Source of the DNA: Gammaproteobacteria bacterium
GTDB taxonomy: Bacteria > Pseudomonadota > Gammaproteobacteria > Steroidobacterales > GCA-2729495
Length of the DNA stretch: 35,364 nt
Reading direction: 5' to 3'
Assembly (NCBI GenBank): GCA_016874095.1
Contig: VGVH01000025.1
Location: forward strand, 1-35,364
A program made the position numbers and the translations under genes. A model generated the notes under the pieces. That model saw only the letters and a list, made by a program, of their open reading frames with translations, made no database searches and was not told the DNA's origin. Positions 1 through 7,098 of the stretch are shown here, piece after piece. The number at the start of each line of letters is the position of its first letter. Position 1 is the first letter of the stretch.

Positions 1-4
1 TGCG

Positions 5-68
5 GCCTAACAGCCGGTTGCAGCGGACGGTCCGCTGCGCGGCCCGCCGCTGAACCGGGGCGTTAGGC
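5..68 (+). other. attC recombination site (integron), upstream cassette
   Basis: The R'' core GCCTAAC (5-11) and the R' core GTTAGGC (62-68) are exact reverse complements and fit the attC consensus RYYYAAC/GTTRRRY. The inner arms CCGGTTGCAGCGG (14-26) and CCGCTGAACCGG (47-58) pair perfectly except for one extra G at position 20. That single unpaired base in the L'' arm is the extrahelical base known to orient attC folding. The site belongs to the 3' end of a cassette whose gene lies left of the window. Integrase cleavage is expected between G62 and T63. A curated attC covariance model was not run. Confidence 0.88.
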
Positions 69-76
69 ATACAAAT

Positions 77-490
77 ATGAATCGCGATCTCATTTTCTGG
101 CCGATACTCGTACAAATTGCGCTCACGCTGATTTTGTATGTCCGCCTTGACTTCGCAAAGAAAAAGGCTTCTGCCGCAGGCGAAGTAGATGAAAATAGGC
201 GTGCGCTATACGCTGATGCATGGCCAGAGTATGTAGTTCAGATAAATAACTGCATCCGAAATCAGTTTGAAGTTCCGATTTTATTTTATGTCTTGGTCGC
301 ATTGCTGCATGCCAAAGACTCTGTCGGAGCCATGGCTTTAGTTTTGGCGTGGCTGTTTGTGGCTCTTCGTCTTGGCCACGCTTATGTACACACGGGCTCA
401 AACTATGTGCCAGTTCGTCGCAAATTATTTATGGGCAGTGTGGTAGCCGTCGTTGGTTTATTTGTATTGGCTATTCGCGCACTAATTTGA
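77..490 (+). CDS. MAPEG family membrane protein, integron cassette gene
   Basis: This 137-residue protein has about four hydrophobic segments (roughly residues 5-24, 64-80, 83-103 and 115-136). It carries the MAPEG hallmarks: an RNQFEVP motif near residues 61-67 and an R-x-x-H-x-x-x-H-T-x-x-N pattern (RLGHAYVHTGSN, about 97-108). MAPEG proteins are trimeric membrane proteins of glutathione and eicosanoid metabolism; bacterial members are mostly of unknown substrate, so no reaction is assigned. The gene starts 9 bases after the R' core of the first attC and stops 10 bases before the R'' core of the second, the tight packing expected of a cassette. Base composition is visibly more AT-rich than the chromosome to the right. 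No good Shine-Dalgarno sequence precedes the ATG, so translation may depend on upstream context. Confidence 0.87.
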   Translation: MNRDLIFWPILVQIALTLILYVRLDFAKKKASAAGEVDENRRALYADAWPEYVVQINNCIRNQFEVPILFYVLVALLHAKDSVGAMALVLAWLFVALRLGHAYVHTGSNYVPVRRKLFMGSVVAVVGLFVLAIRALI

Positions 491-500
491 GTGTCCGTAT

Positions 501-620
501 GCCTAACCAGACGTTGCAGTGGATGTCCTACACTCCGCGCCTTCTTGCACAATGTGCTACGCACATTTTATTGTGCAAGCCGGCACTCCGTTCCGGCCAC
601 CACTGAACTTGGCGTTATGC
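501..620 (+). other. attC recombination site of the MAPEG cassette
   Basis: The R'' core GCCTAAC (501-507) pairs with the R' core GTTATGC (614-620) with one mismatch. The L'' arm GTTGCAGTGG (513-522) pairs with CCACTGAAC (600-608) except for an extra G at 516, the same extrahelical base as in the first site. The long variable terminal region contains a nested hairpin, CTTGCACAA (544-552) with TTGTGCAAG (571-579). At about 120 nt the site is at the long end for attC. Cleavage is expected at G614/T615, which gives a cassette of about 552 bp carrying the MAPEG gene. Confidence 0.87.
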
Positions 621-644
621 AGGCAACCCCAGAGAGACACCAAG

Positions 645-875
645 ATGAGAAGCAACAGTGACATTGTGAGAGGCGTGTACGCCGCCTTTGGCAAAGGGGA
701 TGTGCCAGCAGTGCTGTGGGGGGCCTTTGATCCCGGAATTCAGTGGAATGAGGCAGAGAGTTTTCTTTACGCCGACCGCAACCCGTATTCCGGACCACAG
801 GCCGTGGCGGAAGGCGTGTTTCAGCGTATCGTTTCTGATGTCGACGGGTTCACCGTGGCCCCTGGGGGCGCGTGA
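645..875 (+). pseudogene. SnoaL-like / ketosteroid-isomerase-fold protein, 3'-truncated cassette gene
   Basis: The ATG at 645 follows an AGAGAG ribosome-site-like stretch and opens a reading frame that stops at 875 after 76 codons. The peptide resembles the N-terminal half of the SnoaL-like NTF2-fold family: an N-terminal helix with VRGVYAAFGKGDVPAVL, then FDPGIQWNEAES, and a later DGFTVAP. Family members normally run to about 125-140 residues, so roughly the last 60 residues are missing. The familiar match stops at about residue 73 (near 863), exactly where a different gene begins in another frame. No attC follows it, so this cassette lost its 3' part. The product is probably non-functional; the substrate of the intact form is unknown. 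Confidence 0.72.
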
Positions 876-1249
876 CGGGCGACGGGCTGCGCATTTTTCC
901 GGGTGCGCTCGGTCGCGACAGCCTGCTCACCGTGCCCTGGCGGCCCGATGCCACGCTCACCGATGCGCAGGGATACGTCCGCCGCGAATTCCTCTGGGCA
1001 GCGCTCGATTGCACCAGCGCGTTTCCGATCTGGCCTGAGCCCGGAACCGTGGCCATACTCCTGGGCGCACTCTGTGCGGACATCGGCACGGGACTGCGCG
1101 CCGGTAGCGACTGCGTCGTCCTCGGCTGGAAGCTCGGCAGCGACGGGCGCCGGAAGTACACTGCATCGGCGGTATTCGCGGCCGACGGGCGACTCCTCGG
1201 TCGCGCTCGCGCCACCTGGTTCGAGGTGCCGCTGTCCACCTGGGCCTGA
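857..1249 (+). pseudogene. Hotdog/thioesterase-like protein, 5'-truncated remnant
   Basis: From about 857 a frame reads GPWGRVTGDGLRIFPG and continues to a stop at 1249 with PWRPDATLTDAQG, REFLWAALDC, GSDGRRKYTASA and RARATWFEVP. I recognise this as the body of a hotdog-fold thioesterase-like family that normally begins with a conserved CFVCGP segment before GDGLRIF. That N-terminal part is absent and is replaced by the truncated cassette gene. A GTG at 872 could still open a 125-codon frame, so a shortened product cannot be excluded. Composition is the high GC of the chromosome. The join looks like the deletion that ends the cassette array. Family naming is from memory of conserved motifs, hence moderate confidence. 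Confidence 0.6.
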
Positions 1250-1315
1250 CGGGATCAAGAAACTGAAGCGCAAGGACTACGAAGCCGGGCCCCTCGGGCC
1301 CATCAAGGCGCCCCG

Positions 1316-1924
1316 GTGACCGGCGGCAACGAACGGCAGTTCGTCCTCGGCGTCGATCTCGACGGCGTCGTCGCCGATTTCGCGCGGGGGCTGAAGCCCA
1401 TCGCGGCCGAGTGGCTCGGCGTGCCGGCCGAGTCACTGACCGACGAGATCAGCTACGGCTTCGGCGAGTGGGGGCTCGAGCGGGCCGGTGGCTACGATGC
1501 CCTGCACCGCTTTGCCGTGAAGGAGCGCGAGCTCTTCGCCAGGCTGCCACCCATTGCCGGCGCGCCTGCGGCGCTCAGGCGGCTCTCGGCCATCGGCGAC
1601 GTGCGCATCAGGATCATCACGCATCGGCTGTACATCCACTGGTTCCACAAGGAAGCCATCCGCCAGACCACCGAGTGGCTCGAGGCGCACGGCATTCCCT
1701 ATTGGGACCTGTGCTTCATGCGGGACAAGGCGGCCGTCGGCGCGCATCTCTACGTGGAGGACAGTCCGGAGAACATCCGCTCGCTGCGCGCTGCCGGGTA
1801 CGAGACCATCGTCGTGGTCAATTCCACCAACCGCGACCTGGCTGGCCCGCGCGCCGAGTCATGGGAGGGGATCGAGCAGCTGGTGCGCGAGCGCGTCGGG
1901 CGCTGGAAAGCGGGCGACCGTTGA
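1316..1924 (+). CDS. HAD-superfamily 5'-nucleotidase (NT5C-like, 5'(3')-deoxyribonucleotidase type)
   Basis: This 202-residue protein has the HAD motif [12 protein letters not shown] (nucleophile Asp14 and acid/base Asp16), a motif II threonine in IITHR and a late acidic motif YVEDSPENI. Size and motifs fit the NT5C family, soluble cytosolic phosphatases that remove the phosphate from (deoxy)nucleoside monophosphates with Mg2+. The true substrate is not visible. The start is a GTG at 1316, about 65 bp after the hotdog-like remnant. lgt follows after 55 bp on the same strand, so co-transcription is possible. Next to thyA a role in pyrimidine deoxynucleotide balance is tempting, but that is inference. 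Confidence 0.8.
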   Translation: MTGGNERQFVLGVDLDGVVADFARGLKPIAAEWLGVPAESLTDEISYGFGEWGLERAGGYDALHRFAVKERELFARLPPIAGAPAALRRLSAIGDVRIRIITHRLYIHWFHKEAIRQTTEWLEAHGIPYWDLCFMRDKAAVGAHLYVEDSPENIRSLRAAGYETIVVVNSTNRDLAGPRAESWEGIEQLVRERVGRWKAGDR

Positions 1925-1979
1925 ATCGGCACGCCATGTAAACTGGCGCCGGCCTCCCGCGCTCCGATTCCAACAGGAA

Positions 1980-2759
1980 ATGATCGAATTCCCGAACTTC
2001 GACCCCGTGGCCCTGCAGATCGGGCCGCTGGCCCTGCGCTGGTACGGGATCATGTACCTCATCGGCTTCGCTGCGGCCTGGTGGCTCGGCCGGCGGCGCG
2101 CCGCGCGCCCCGACTCGCCCGTCAGGCCGGAGCACATCGACGACCTGATCTTCTACGGCGCTATCGGCGTCATCCTCGGCGGTCGCATCGGCTCGATGTT
2201 CTTCTACAACCTGGACCAGCTCGCCGAGGACCCGCTCGCGTTCTTCCGCATCTGGGAGGGCGGCATGTCCTTCCATGGCGGGCTGCTGGGCGTGATCGCC
2301 GCGATGGCGCTCTACGCGCGCAAGCTCCGCGTAGGCTTCCTGCCGCTGATGGACTTCGTCGCCCCGCTGGTGCCGATCGGGCTCGGGACCGGGCGCATCG
2401 GCAACTTCATCAACGGCGAGCTCTGGGGCAAGCCGACCGATGTGCCGTGGGCCGTCGTCGTCGACGGCGTGCCGCGCCACGCCTCGCAGCTCTACGAGGC
2501 CACGCTCGAGGGGCTGGCGCTGTTCATCGTGCTGTGGTGGTACTCGAGCCGGCCGCGGCCGGTGATGTCGGTCGCGGGCCTGTTCCTGCTCGGCTACGGG
2601 CTGGCGCGCTTCGCCGTGGAGTTCCTGCGCCTGCCCGATGCGCACATCGGCTACCTTGCCGGCGGCTGGTTCACGATGGGCATGCTGCTCACGCTGCCGA
2701 TGATCGCCGGCGGGATTTATATGCTCGCCCGGGCACGGGCGACGGGGGCGGCTCGGTGA
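1980..2759 (+). CDS. lgt: Phosphatidylglycerol-prolipoprotein diacylglyceryl transferase
   Basis: Lgt transfers diacylglycerol from phosphatidylglycerol to the lipobox cysteine of prolipoproteins in the inner membrane, the first step of lipoprotein maturation. The 259-residue protein is polytopic. It carries the Lgt signature [16 protein letters not shown] (about residues 137-152), the essential arginine in GTGRIGNF (Arg139) and the histidine in GGMSFHGG (His99). The ATG at 1980 gives [20 protein letters not shown], the usual N-terminus; the reading frame is open further upstream but without similarity. AGGA lies only about one base from the ATG, so the ribosome site is poor. The stop overlaps the thyA start by 4 nt (GTGA), indicating translational coupling. 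Confidence 0.97.
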   Translation: MIEFPNFDPVALQIGPLALRWYGIMYLIGFAAAWWLGRRRAARPDSPVRPEHIDDLIFYGAIGVILGGRIGSMFFYNLDQLAEDPLAFFRIWEGGMSFHGGLLGVIAAMALYARKLRVGFLPLMDFVAPLVPIGLGTGRIGNFINGELWGKPTDVPWAVVVDGVPRHASQLYEATLEGLALFIVLWWYSSRPRPVMSVAGLFLLGYGLARFAVEFLRLPDAHIGYLAGGWFTMGMLLTLPMIAGGIYMLARARATGAAR

Positions 2760-3550
2760 AGCAGTACCTCGACCTCCTGCGGCACATCCGCGACCACGGC
2801 GCGCGCAAGAGCGATCGCACCGGCACCGGCACGCTGAGCGTCTTCGGGCACCAGATGCGTTTCGATCTCGCCGCCGGGTTTCCGCTGGTGACGACCAAGA
2901 AGCTGCACCTGCGCTCGATCATCCATGAACTGCTCTGGTTCCTGCGGGGCGAGACCAATGTCGGCTACCTGCAGGAGCACAAGGTCAGCATCTGGGACGA
3001 GTGGGCCGATGCCGACGGCAACCTCGGCCCGGTGTACGGCGCGCAGTGGCGTTCATGGCCCGCGCCGGACGGCGGCAGCATCGACCAGGTCCAGCAGGTC
3101 ATCGACACCCTGCGCCGCGATCCCGATTCGCGCCGCATGATCGTGAGCGCGTGGAACGTCGCCGACATCCCGAAGATGAAGCTCGCGCCCTGCCACCTGC
3201 TGTTCCAGTTCTATGTGGCAGACGGGCGGTTGTCCTGCCAGCTCTACCAGCGCAGCGCCGACGTGTTTCTCGGCGTGCCGTTCAACATCGCGTCCTATGC
3301 GCTGCTGACCCACATGGTCGCGCAGCAGGTCGACCTCGATGTCGGCGAGTTCATCTGGACGGGCGGCGATTGCCACCTCTATCTGAATCATCTCGAGCAG
3401 GCCAACGAGCAGCTCGCGCGCGAGCCCTTGCCGCTGCCGCGCCTGCTCATCGGGCGCAGGCCGGCGTCGATTTCAGGCTACGTCTGCGAGGACTTCGAGA
3501 TCGCCGGCTACCAGTCGCACGCGCCGATCAGGGCGCCGGTGGCGGTCTGA
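2756..3550 (+). CDS. thyA: Thymidylate synthase
   Basis: ThyA methylates dUMP to dTMP using methylene-tetrahydrofolate as both carbon donor and reductant. The 264-residue product matches the length of the E. coli enzyme. The catalytic cysteine is in [13 protein letters not shown] (Cys146). Other landmarks are [11 protein letters not shown], the dUMP-binding [23 protein letters not shown] and GDCHLYLNH. The start is a GTG that shares bases with the lgt stop; translation from it gives [11 protein letters not shown], the normal N-terminus. Many gammaproteobacteria place folA (dihydrofolate reductase) next, but here the gene runs 23 bp into the end of the convergent apaH. Confidence 0.97.
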   Translation: MKQYLDLLRHIRDHGARKSDRTGTGTLSVFGHQMRFDLAAGFPLVTTKKLHLRSIIHELLWFLRGETNVGYLQEHKVSIWDEWADADGNLGPVYGAQWRSWPAPDGGSIDQVQQVIDTLRRDPDSRRMIVSAWNVADIPKMKLAPCHLLFQFYVADGRLSCQLYQRSADVFLGVPFNIASYALLTHMVAQQVDLDVGEFIWTGGDCHLYLNHLEQANEQLAREPLPLPRLLIGRRPASISGYVCEDFEIAGYQSHAPIRAPVAV

Positions 3551-4355
3551 TCGCGGGGATCGTCCAGACCCGGGCCGGTCCATCGAGTCGCACCGCGCTG
3601 AGCGCGCGGCCCCAGACGCAGCCGGTGTCGATCGCGAGCAGGTTGGCCCGCTGCAGGAATCCGAGCGAAGCCCAGTGGCCGAAGACGATGCGCACCGCCT
3701 GTGCGCCCCGGTCGGGCAGGTCGAACCAGGGCGTCAGCCCGTCGGGCCGGCGGCCAGGCGGGTCGCTGTGTTCGAGGTCGAGCCGCCCGTCCTCGTCCAG
3801 GTAACGCATGCGCGTGAAGCCGTTGACGATGTAGCGCAGGCGGTCCGCGCCGCTCAGGTCCGCCGACCAGCGATCGGGCTTGTTGCCGTAGAGGCCACGG
3901 AGGAACTCGCGGATGCGCTTGCCGCCGAGCTCGGCTTCCACTTCGCGCGCGCGCTTCACCGCCGTCAGCGGATCCCATGCCGGTGGAACGCCGGCGTGGA
4001 CCATGAGGGTGTTCAGGTCCGGCCGGTAGTGCAGCAGCGACCGGCGGCGCAGCCACTCGATGAGTTCGTCGCGGTCCGGCGCCTCGAGCACGCACTTGAG
4101 GGCCGGCTCGGCGGCGCGCTTCTCGTTGCCGTAGGCGGCGGCGATCAGGCGCAGGTCGTGGTTGCCCAGGGTCACGACGGCGGCGCGCCCCAGCGACTTC
4201 ACCAGCCGCAGCACCTCCAGCGAGCGCGGCCCGCGGTTGACGAGATCGCCGACGAACCACAGTTCGTCGGTGCGGGTATCGGGTTTCAGCTGGTCGAGGA
4301 GTCGCGACAGCTCGTCGTAGCAGCCCTGCACGTCGCCGATGGCGTAGATGGCCAT
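3528..4355 (-). CDS. apaH: Symmetrical bis(5'-nucleosyl)-tetraphosphatase (Ap4A hydrolase)
   Basis: ApaH hydrolyses Ap4A to two ADP and removes Np4A-type caps from RNA. The 275-residue protein shows the calcineurin-like metallophosphatase motifs in order: GDVQGC (7-12), GDLVNRGP (36-43) and GNHD (64-67), then VHAG and a late FGHWA. It starts 13 bp after the end of apaG, as in the classic apaG-apaH pair, and is the last gene of the lptD-surA-pdxA-rsmA-apaG-apaH run. Its 3' end overlaps that of thyA by 23 bp on the opposite strand. Confidence 0.97.
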   Translation of the reverse strand: MAIYAIGDVQGCYDELSRLLDQLKPDTRTDELWFVGDLVNRGPRSLEVLRLVKSLGRAAVVTLGNHDLRLIAAAYGNEKRAAEPALKCVLEAPDRDELIEWLRRRSLLHYRPDLNTLMVHAGVPPAWDPLTAVKRAREVEAELGGKRIREFLRGLYGNKPDRWSADLSGADRLRYIVNGFTRMRYLDEDGRLDLEHSDPPGRRPDGLTPWFDLPDRGAQAVRIVFGHWASLGFLQRANLLAIDTGCVWGRALSAVRLDGPARVWTIPAIRPPPAP

Positions 4356-4368
4356 CCGCGGGCCGGAG

Positions 4369-4752
4369 TCAGTGCAGGATGCCGGGGATGGCGAGCCGGA
4401 AGGCGGGGATCGGCGCCGGGAACGGCACGCCGTCCTCGGTGACCATGCCGTAGCTTCCCTGCATGACGCCGACCGGCGTCTCGATGATCGTGCCGCTGGA
4501 GTAGCGGTGCGACTCGCCGGGTGCGATGCAAGGCTGTTCGCCGACGACGCCGTCGCCGACGACTTCGCGGACCTTGCCGTTGGCGTCGGTGATGACCCAG
4601 CGGCGGGTGAGGAGCTGCGCAGGCGTGTCGCCGGCGTTGCGGATCGTCACCGTGTAGGCGAAGACGTAGCGCGGGGCATCCGGGTCCGACTGGTCCGGCA
4701 GGTAGCTGGTCTCGACCCCGATCTGGATGCTGCAGCGCTTGTCGCGTGACAT
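4369..4752 (-). CDS. apaG: ApaG protein (Co2+/Mg2+ efflux-associated, DUF525 fold)
   Basis: The 127-residue protein matches ApaG/DUF525 closely: VETSYLPDQSDPDAPRYVFAY, YTVTIRN, LLTRRWVITDANGKVREV, GVVGEQPCIAPGE and GSYGMV. ApaG has an immunoglobulin-like fibronectin-III fold. Its molecular function is not firmly settled; mutants of related species show altered cobalt or magnesium handling. Position directly upstream of apaH is conserved across gammaproteobacteria. The ATG at 4752 gives the normal N-terminus. Confidence 0.96.
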   Translation of the reverse strand: MSRDKRCSIQIGVETSYLPDQSDPDAPRYVFAYTVTIRNAGDTPAQLLTRRWVITDANGKVREVVGDGVVGEQPCIAPGESHRYSSGTIIETPVGVMQGSYGMVTEDGVPFPAPIPAFRLAIPGILH

Positions 4753-4792
4753 GCGCCCATTCTAGCGCGGCTTTGCGGTGATGCCAGCCGCC

Positions 4793-5245
4793 TCAGCTGG
4801 CGATGGGCTCGATCGCCATGCCGAGGTTCGGTTCGATGCGCGCAAAATGGTTCACCGGCACGGTTTCCCAGCCCGAGTCGCCGCTCAGCGGTTCGGAACT
4901 GACCATAACGGCGGCCGCGGTTGGTGTAGAGGCTGTCGGCATGCTGCGGCGCTCGCCGACCTGCAGGCCCTCGGTAGCCGCGCGCACGTGCGCGAGGACA
5001 CAGGGACTCTCGCTCACCCGCGCCAGCTCGCGCAGGTTCTGGTTGCTCCATGCCGGTGTCGCCGAGCGGAACAGCGCCGGCTCGTCATGGCCTGGCGAGT
5101 ACCAGGCGACGCCGAACCCGTCGCCATTGAGCGGCTCCTCGCGCTCGCGGGCCTCGAAGCTCTGGTGGATGAGCGAGTGCTCCGGCTCGGTGAGCAGCGC
5201 GCTCAGCGCCAGGGACTTTCCTTTATAGAAGGTGAATCGGCGCAT
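4793..5245 (-). pseudogene. Decayed class II glutamine amidotransferase (YafJ-like)
   Basis: The 150-codon frame begins MRRFTFYKGKSLALSALL and contains HSLIHQSFEAREREEPLNGDGFGVAWY, SNQNLRELA and LAHVRAAT, all typical of the class II glutamine amidotransferase domain. Family members begin MCRF, with Cys2 as the N-terminal nucleophile; here codon 2 is CGC (Arg), one transition from TGC. After HVRAAT about 100 residues of the usual fold are missing, and the frame resumes with VMVSSEPLSGDSGW, a C-terminal motif. Just before that, a shifted frame (about 4937-4911) reads ADSLYTNRGR, another piece of the family's C-terminal part, so a frameshift is also likely. Intact proteins have about 250-280 residues. 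The gene should be inactive. It lies between rsmA and apaG, inside a conserved operon. Confidence 0.82.
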
Positions 5246-5300
5246 CGCCGGATTCTCCCCGCACGGCGCTCGTTATGTCGCGGCCGCGGCAGGAGACTGC

Positions 5301-5327
5301 GCGGCGGCGCACACGGCGCGCCGCCGC
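5301..5327. other. GC-rich hairpin between rsmA and the amidotransferase pseudogene
   Basis: GCGGCGGCGC (5301-5310) and GCGCCGCCGC (5318-5327) form a perfect 10-bp stem with a 7-nt loop. It lies in the 95-bp gap downstream of the rsmA stop on the - strand. There is no T-tract on either side, so it is not a standard intrinsic terminator; it could pause polymerase or protect the 3' end of an upstream mRNA segment. Confidence 0.5.
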
Positions 5328-5330
5328 AGC

Positions 5331-5344
5331 TTGAACCGGTTCAA
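5331..5344. promoter_or_regulatory. 14-bp perfect palindrome at the end of rsmA
   Basis: TTGAACCGGTTCAA is a perfect palindrome with an AACCGGTT core and a central CG. That form is common among operators of LacI-type repressors. It overlaps the rsmA stop codon and lies upstream of the dead amidotransferase gene on the - strand. No LacI-type regulator is encoded nearby, so this may be a relic operator or chance. Confidence 0.3.
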
Positions 5345-6102
5345 ACGGCGGCAAGGGCCAGGTACTGGGCAGGCGTCACTTCGCCCGGTCGCACGCCCGG
5401 ATCCACGCCGGCATCGGCGATGGCGCCCGCCGACAACAGGCCCGAGAGCGCGTTCGACAGGCGCTTGCGGCGCATGGAGAAGGCGCGGGTGAGGAGGGCA
5501 TCGAAGCGCGCTGCATTCACGATCGGACCTAGCCTGCCCGGCTCGGGGACGAGCCGCGCGATTGCGGAGTCGACCTTCGGCGGTGGCTGGAAGGCGCCCG
5601 GCTTCACCAGGAACAGTTTCTCGACGCGGCAACGGACTGCCAGGGCGACGGTGAGCCGGCCGTAGTCCGCCGTGTCGGGTTGCGCCACCATGCGCTCGAC
5701 GACCTCGCGTTGGAGCATCACGTGCAGGTCGCGGAAGACGTCGCTGTGACCGAGCAGGTGGAAGAGCAGCGGCGTGGATATGTTATAGGGCAGGTTGGCG
5801 GCGAGGCGCAGCGAAGAGGGCCCGCTCGCGAGCGCACGGAAATCGAAGCGCAGAGCGTCGGCACGGTGGATGGCGAGCGCCGGTCCGTGCCCGCCCTGTT
5901 CGAGCGCACCGGCAAGGTCCCGATCGACTTCGACGGCGTCGATCCGCACACCGCGCGCGAGCAGGGGCAGGGTCAGGGCGCCGCGACCCGGGCCGATTTC
6001 GACGAAGTGCTCGCCAGCACGCGGTTCGATCGCCGCCAGGAGGCGCTCGATGACACCGCGGTCGTGGAGGAAGTGCTGCCCGAAGCGCTTGCGCGGCCGC
6101 AT
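5341..6102 (-). CDS. rsmA: 16S rRNA (A1518/A1519-N6,N6)-dimethyltransferase
   Basis: RsmA (KsgA) dimethylates two adjacent adenosines near the 3' end of 16S rRNA during late 30S assembly. The 253-residue protein begins RPRKRFGQHFLHDRGVIERLL. It has the SAM-binding loop EIGPGRGALT, an acidic EVDRDL, the catalytic motif NLPYNIS (about 103-109) and PPKVDSAI. It follows pdxA with a gap of only 3 bp, the usual order in gammaproteobacteria. The ATG at 6102 is the only start that gives the full N-terminus. Confidence 0.97.
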   Translation of the reverse strand: MRPRKRFGQHFLHDRGVIERLLAAIEPRAGEHFVEIGPGRGALTLPLLARGVRIDAVEVDRDLAGALEQGGHGPALAIHRADALRFDFRALASGPSSLRLAANLPYNISTPLLFHLLGHSDVFRDLHVMLQREVVERMVAQPDTADYGRLTVALAVRCRVEKLFLVKPGAFQPPPKVDSAIARLVPEPGRLGPIVNAARFDALLTRAFSMRRKRLSNALSGLLSAGAIADAGVDPGVRPGEVTPAQYLALAAV

Positions 6103-6105
6103 CGC

Positions 6106-7083
6106 TCAGCCGCGGGTGGCGAGGTCGTGGGCGAGGTCGAGCGCGGCCGCAAGGCTGCCGGCATCGGCGCGCCCCGTTCCGGCGAGTTCCAGCGCCGTGC
6201 CGTGATCGACGGAGGTCCGCACGATCGGCAGTCCGAGCGTAACGTTCACCGCGCCGCCGAATCCGGCGTGCTTCAGGACCGGCAGTCCCTGGTCGTGATA
6301 CATCGCGACCACGACATCGCAGTGCGCGAGCGGTTCGCCGGTGAAGGCGCTGTCAGCCGGCAGCGGGCCGCTGATGCGCATGCCCCGGGCACGCAGCGCG
6401 TCGAGGACCGGGGCGATCACGTCGATTTCCTCGCGGCCGAGGTGACCGGATTCCCCGGCATGCGGATTCAGGCCGAGCACCGCGATGCGCGGCGAGGCGA
6501 TGCCGAAGCGCGCGATCAGGTCGGCGTGCACCGTGGCGACGATCGTCGCCAGTCGCTCCCGCGTGACGGCTGCAGGCACGGCCGCGAGCGGCAGGTGCGT
6601 GGTGACCAGCGCGACGCGCAGGGTGCCCGCGACGAGCAACATGACCGGCTGTGCGCAACCGGTCAGGTCGGCGAGGAATTCCGTGTGGCCGGTGAACGGA
6701 AATCCGGCGTCGTTGATCACGCCCTTGTGTACCGGCGCGGTCACCATCGCCGCGAACTCACCCGACTGGCAGCCTGAGACCGCGCGACGCAGCGTGTCGA
6801 GAACCCACCCGGCGTTCTTCGGATCCAGGCGGCCGGGCGCGGCAGGCGCGTGCAGCGGCAGGGCTTCGAGCAACAGCCGTCCGCCGCTGCCCGGGGCGGG
6901 TCGCGATTCCGCGCGATAGGGCGCCAGCCTGAGCGGCAGGCCCAGTGCGCGCGCGCGATCCTCTAGCAGGAGCGGGTCGGCCACGGTCACGAGTTCGAAG
7001 GGCCAGTCGCGCGCGGCGAGCGCGACGAGGAGGTCAGGACCGATGCCGGCCGGCTCACCAGGCGTGATGACGATGCGCGTCAC
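6106..7083 (-). CDS. pdxA: 4-hydroxythreonine-4-phosphate dehydrogenase
   Basis: PdxA oxidises 4-phosphohydroxy-L-threonine in the DXP-dependent route to pyridoxal 5'-phosphate. The 325-residue protein begins RIVITPGEPAGIGPDLL. It contains VTAPVHKGVINDAG, the metal-ligand segment GHTEFLADLTG, a later LGLNPHAGE and AMYHDQGLPVLKHAGFG, all PdxA landmarks. It lies between surA (15 bp upstream) and rsmA (3 bp downstream), the conserved operon order. Confidence 0.97.
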   Translation of the reverse strand: MTRIVITPGEPAGIGPDLLVALAARDWPFELVTVADPLLLEDRARALGLPLRLAPYRAESRPAPGSGGRLLLEALPLHAPAAPGRLDPKNAGWVLDTLRRAVSGCQSGEFAAMVTAPVHKGVINDAGFPFTGHTEFLADLTGCAQPVMLLVAGTLRVALVTTHLPLAAVPAAVTRERLATIVATVHADLIARFGIASPRIAVLGLNPHAGESGHLGREEIDVIAPVLDALRARGMRISGPLPADSAFTGEPLAHCDVVVAMYHDQGLPVLKHAGFGGAVNVTLGLPIVRTSVDHGTALELAGTGRADAGSLAAALDLAHDLATRG

Positions 7084-7098
7084 GGCGCGAAGGCCCCG

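Noticed and set aside
1254-1315. Short frame reading [19 protein letters not shown] before the nucleotidase, recalling the start of PPK2 polyphosphate kinases.
   Set aside because: Only about eight residues look right and the sequence diverges at once; not enough to call a gene remnant.
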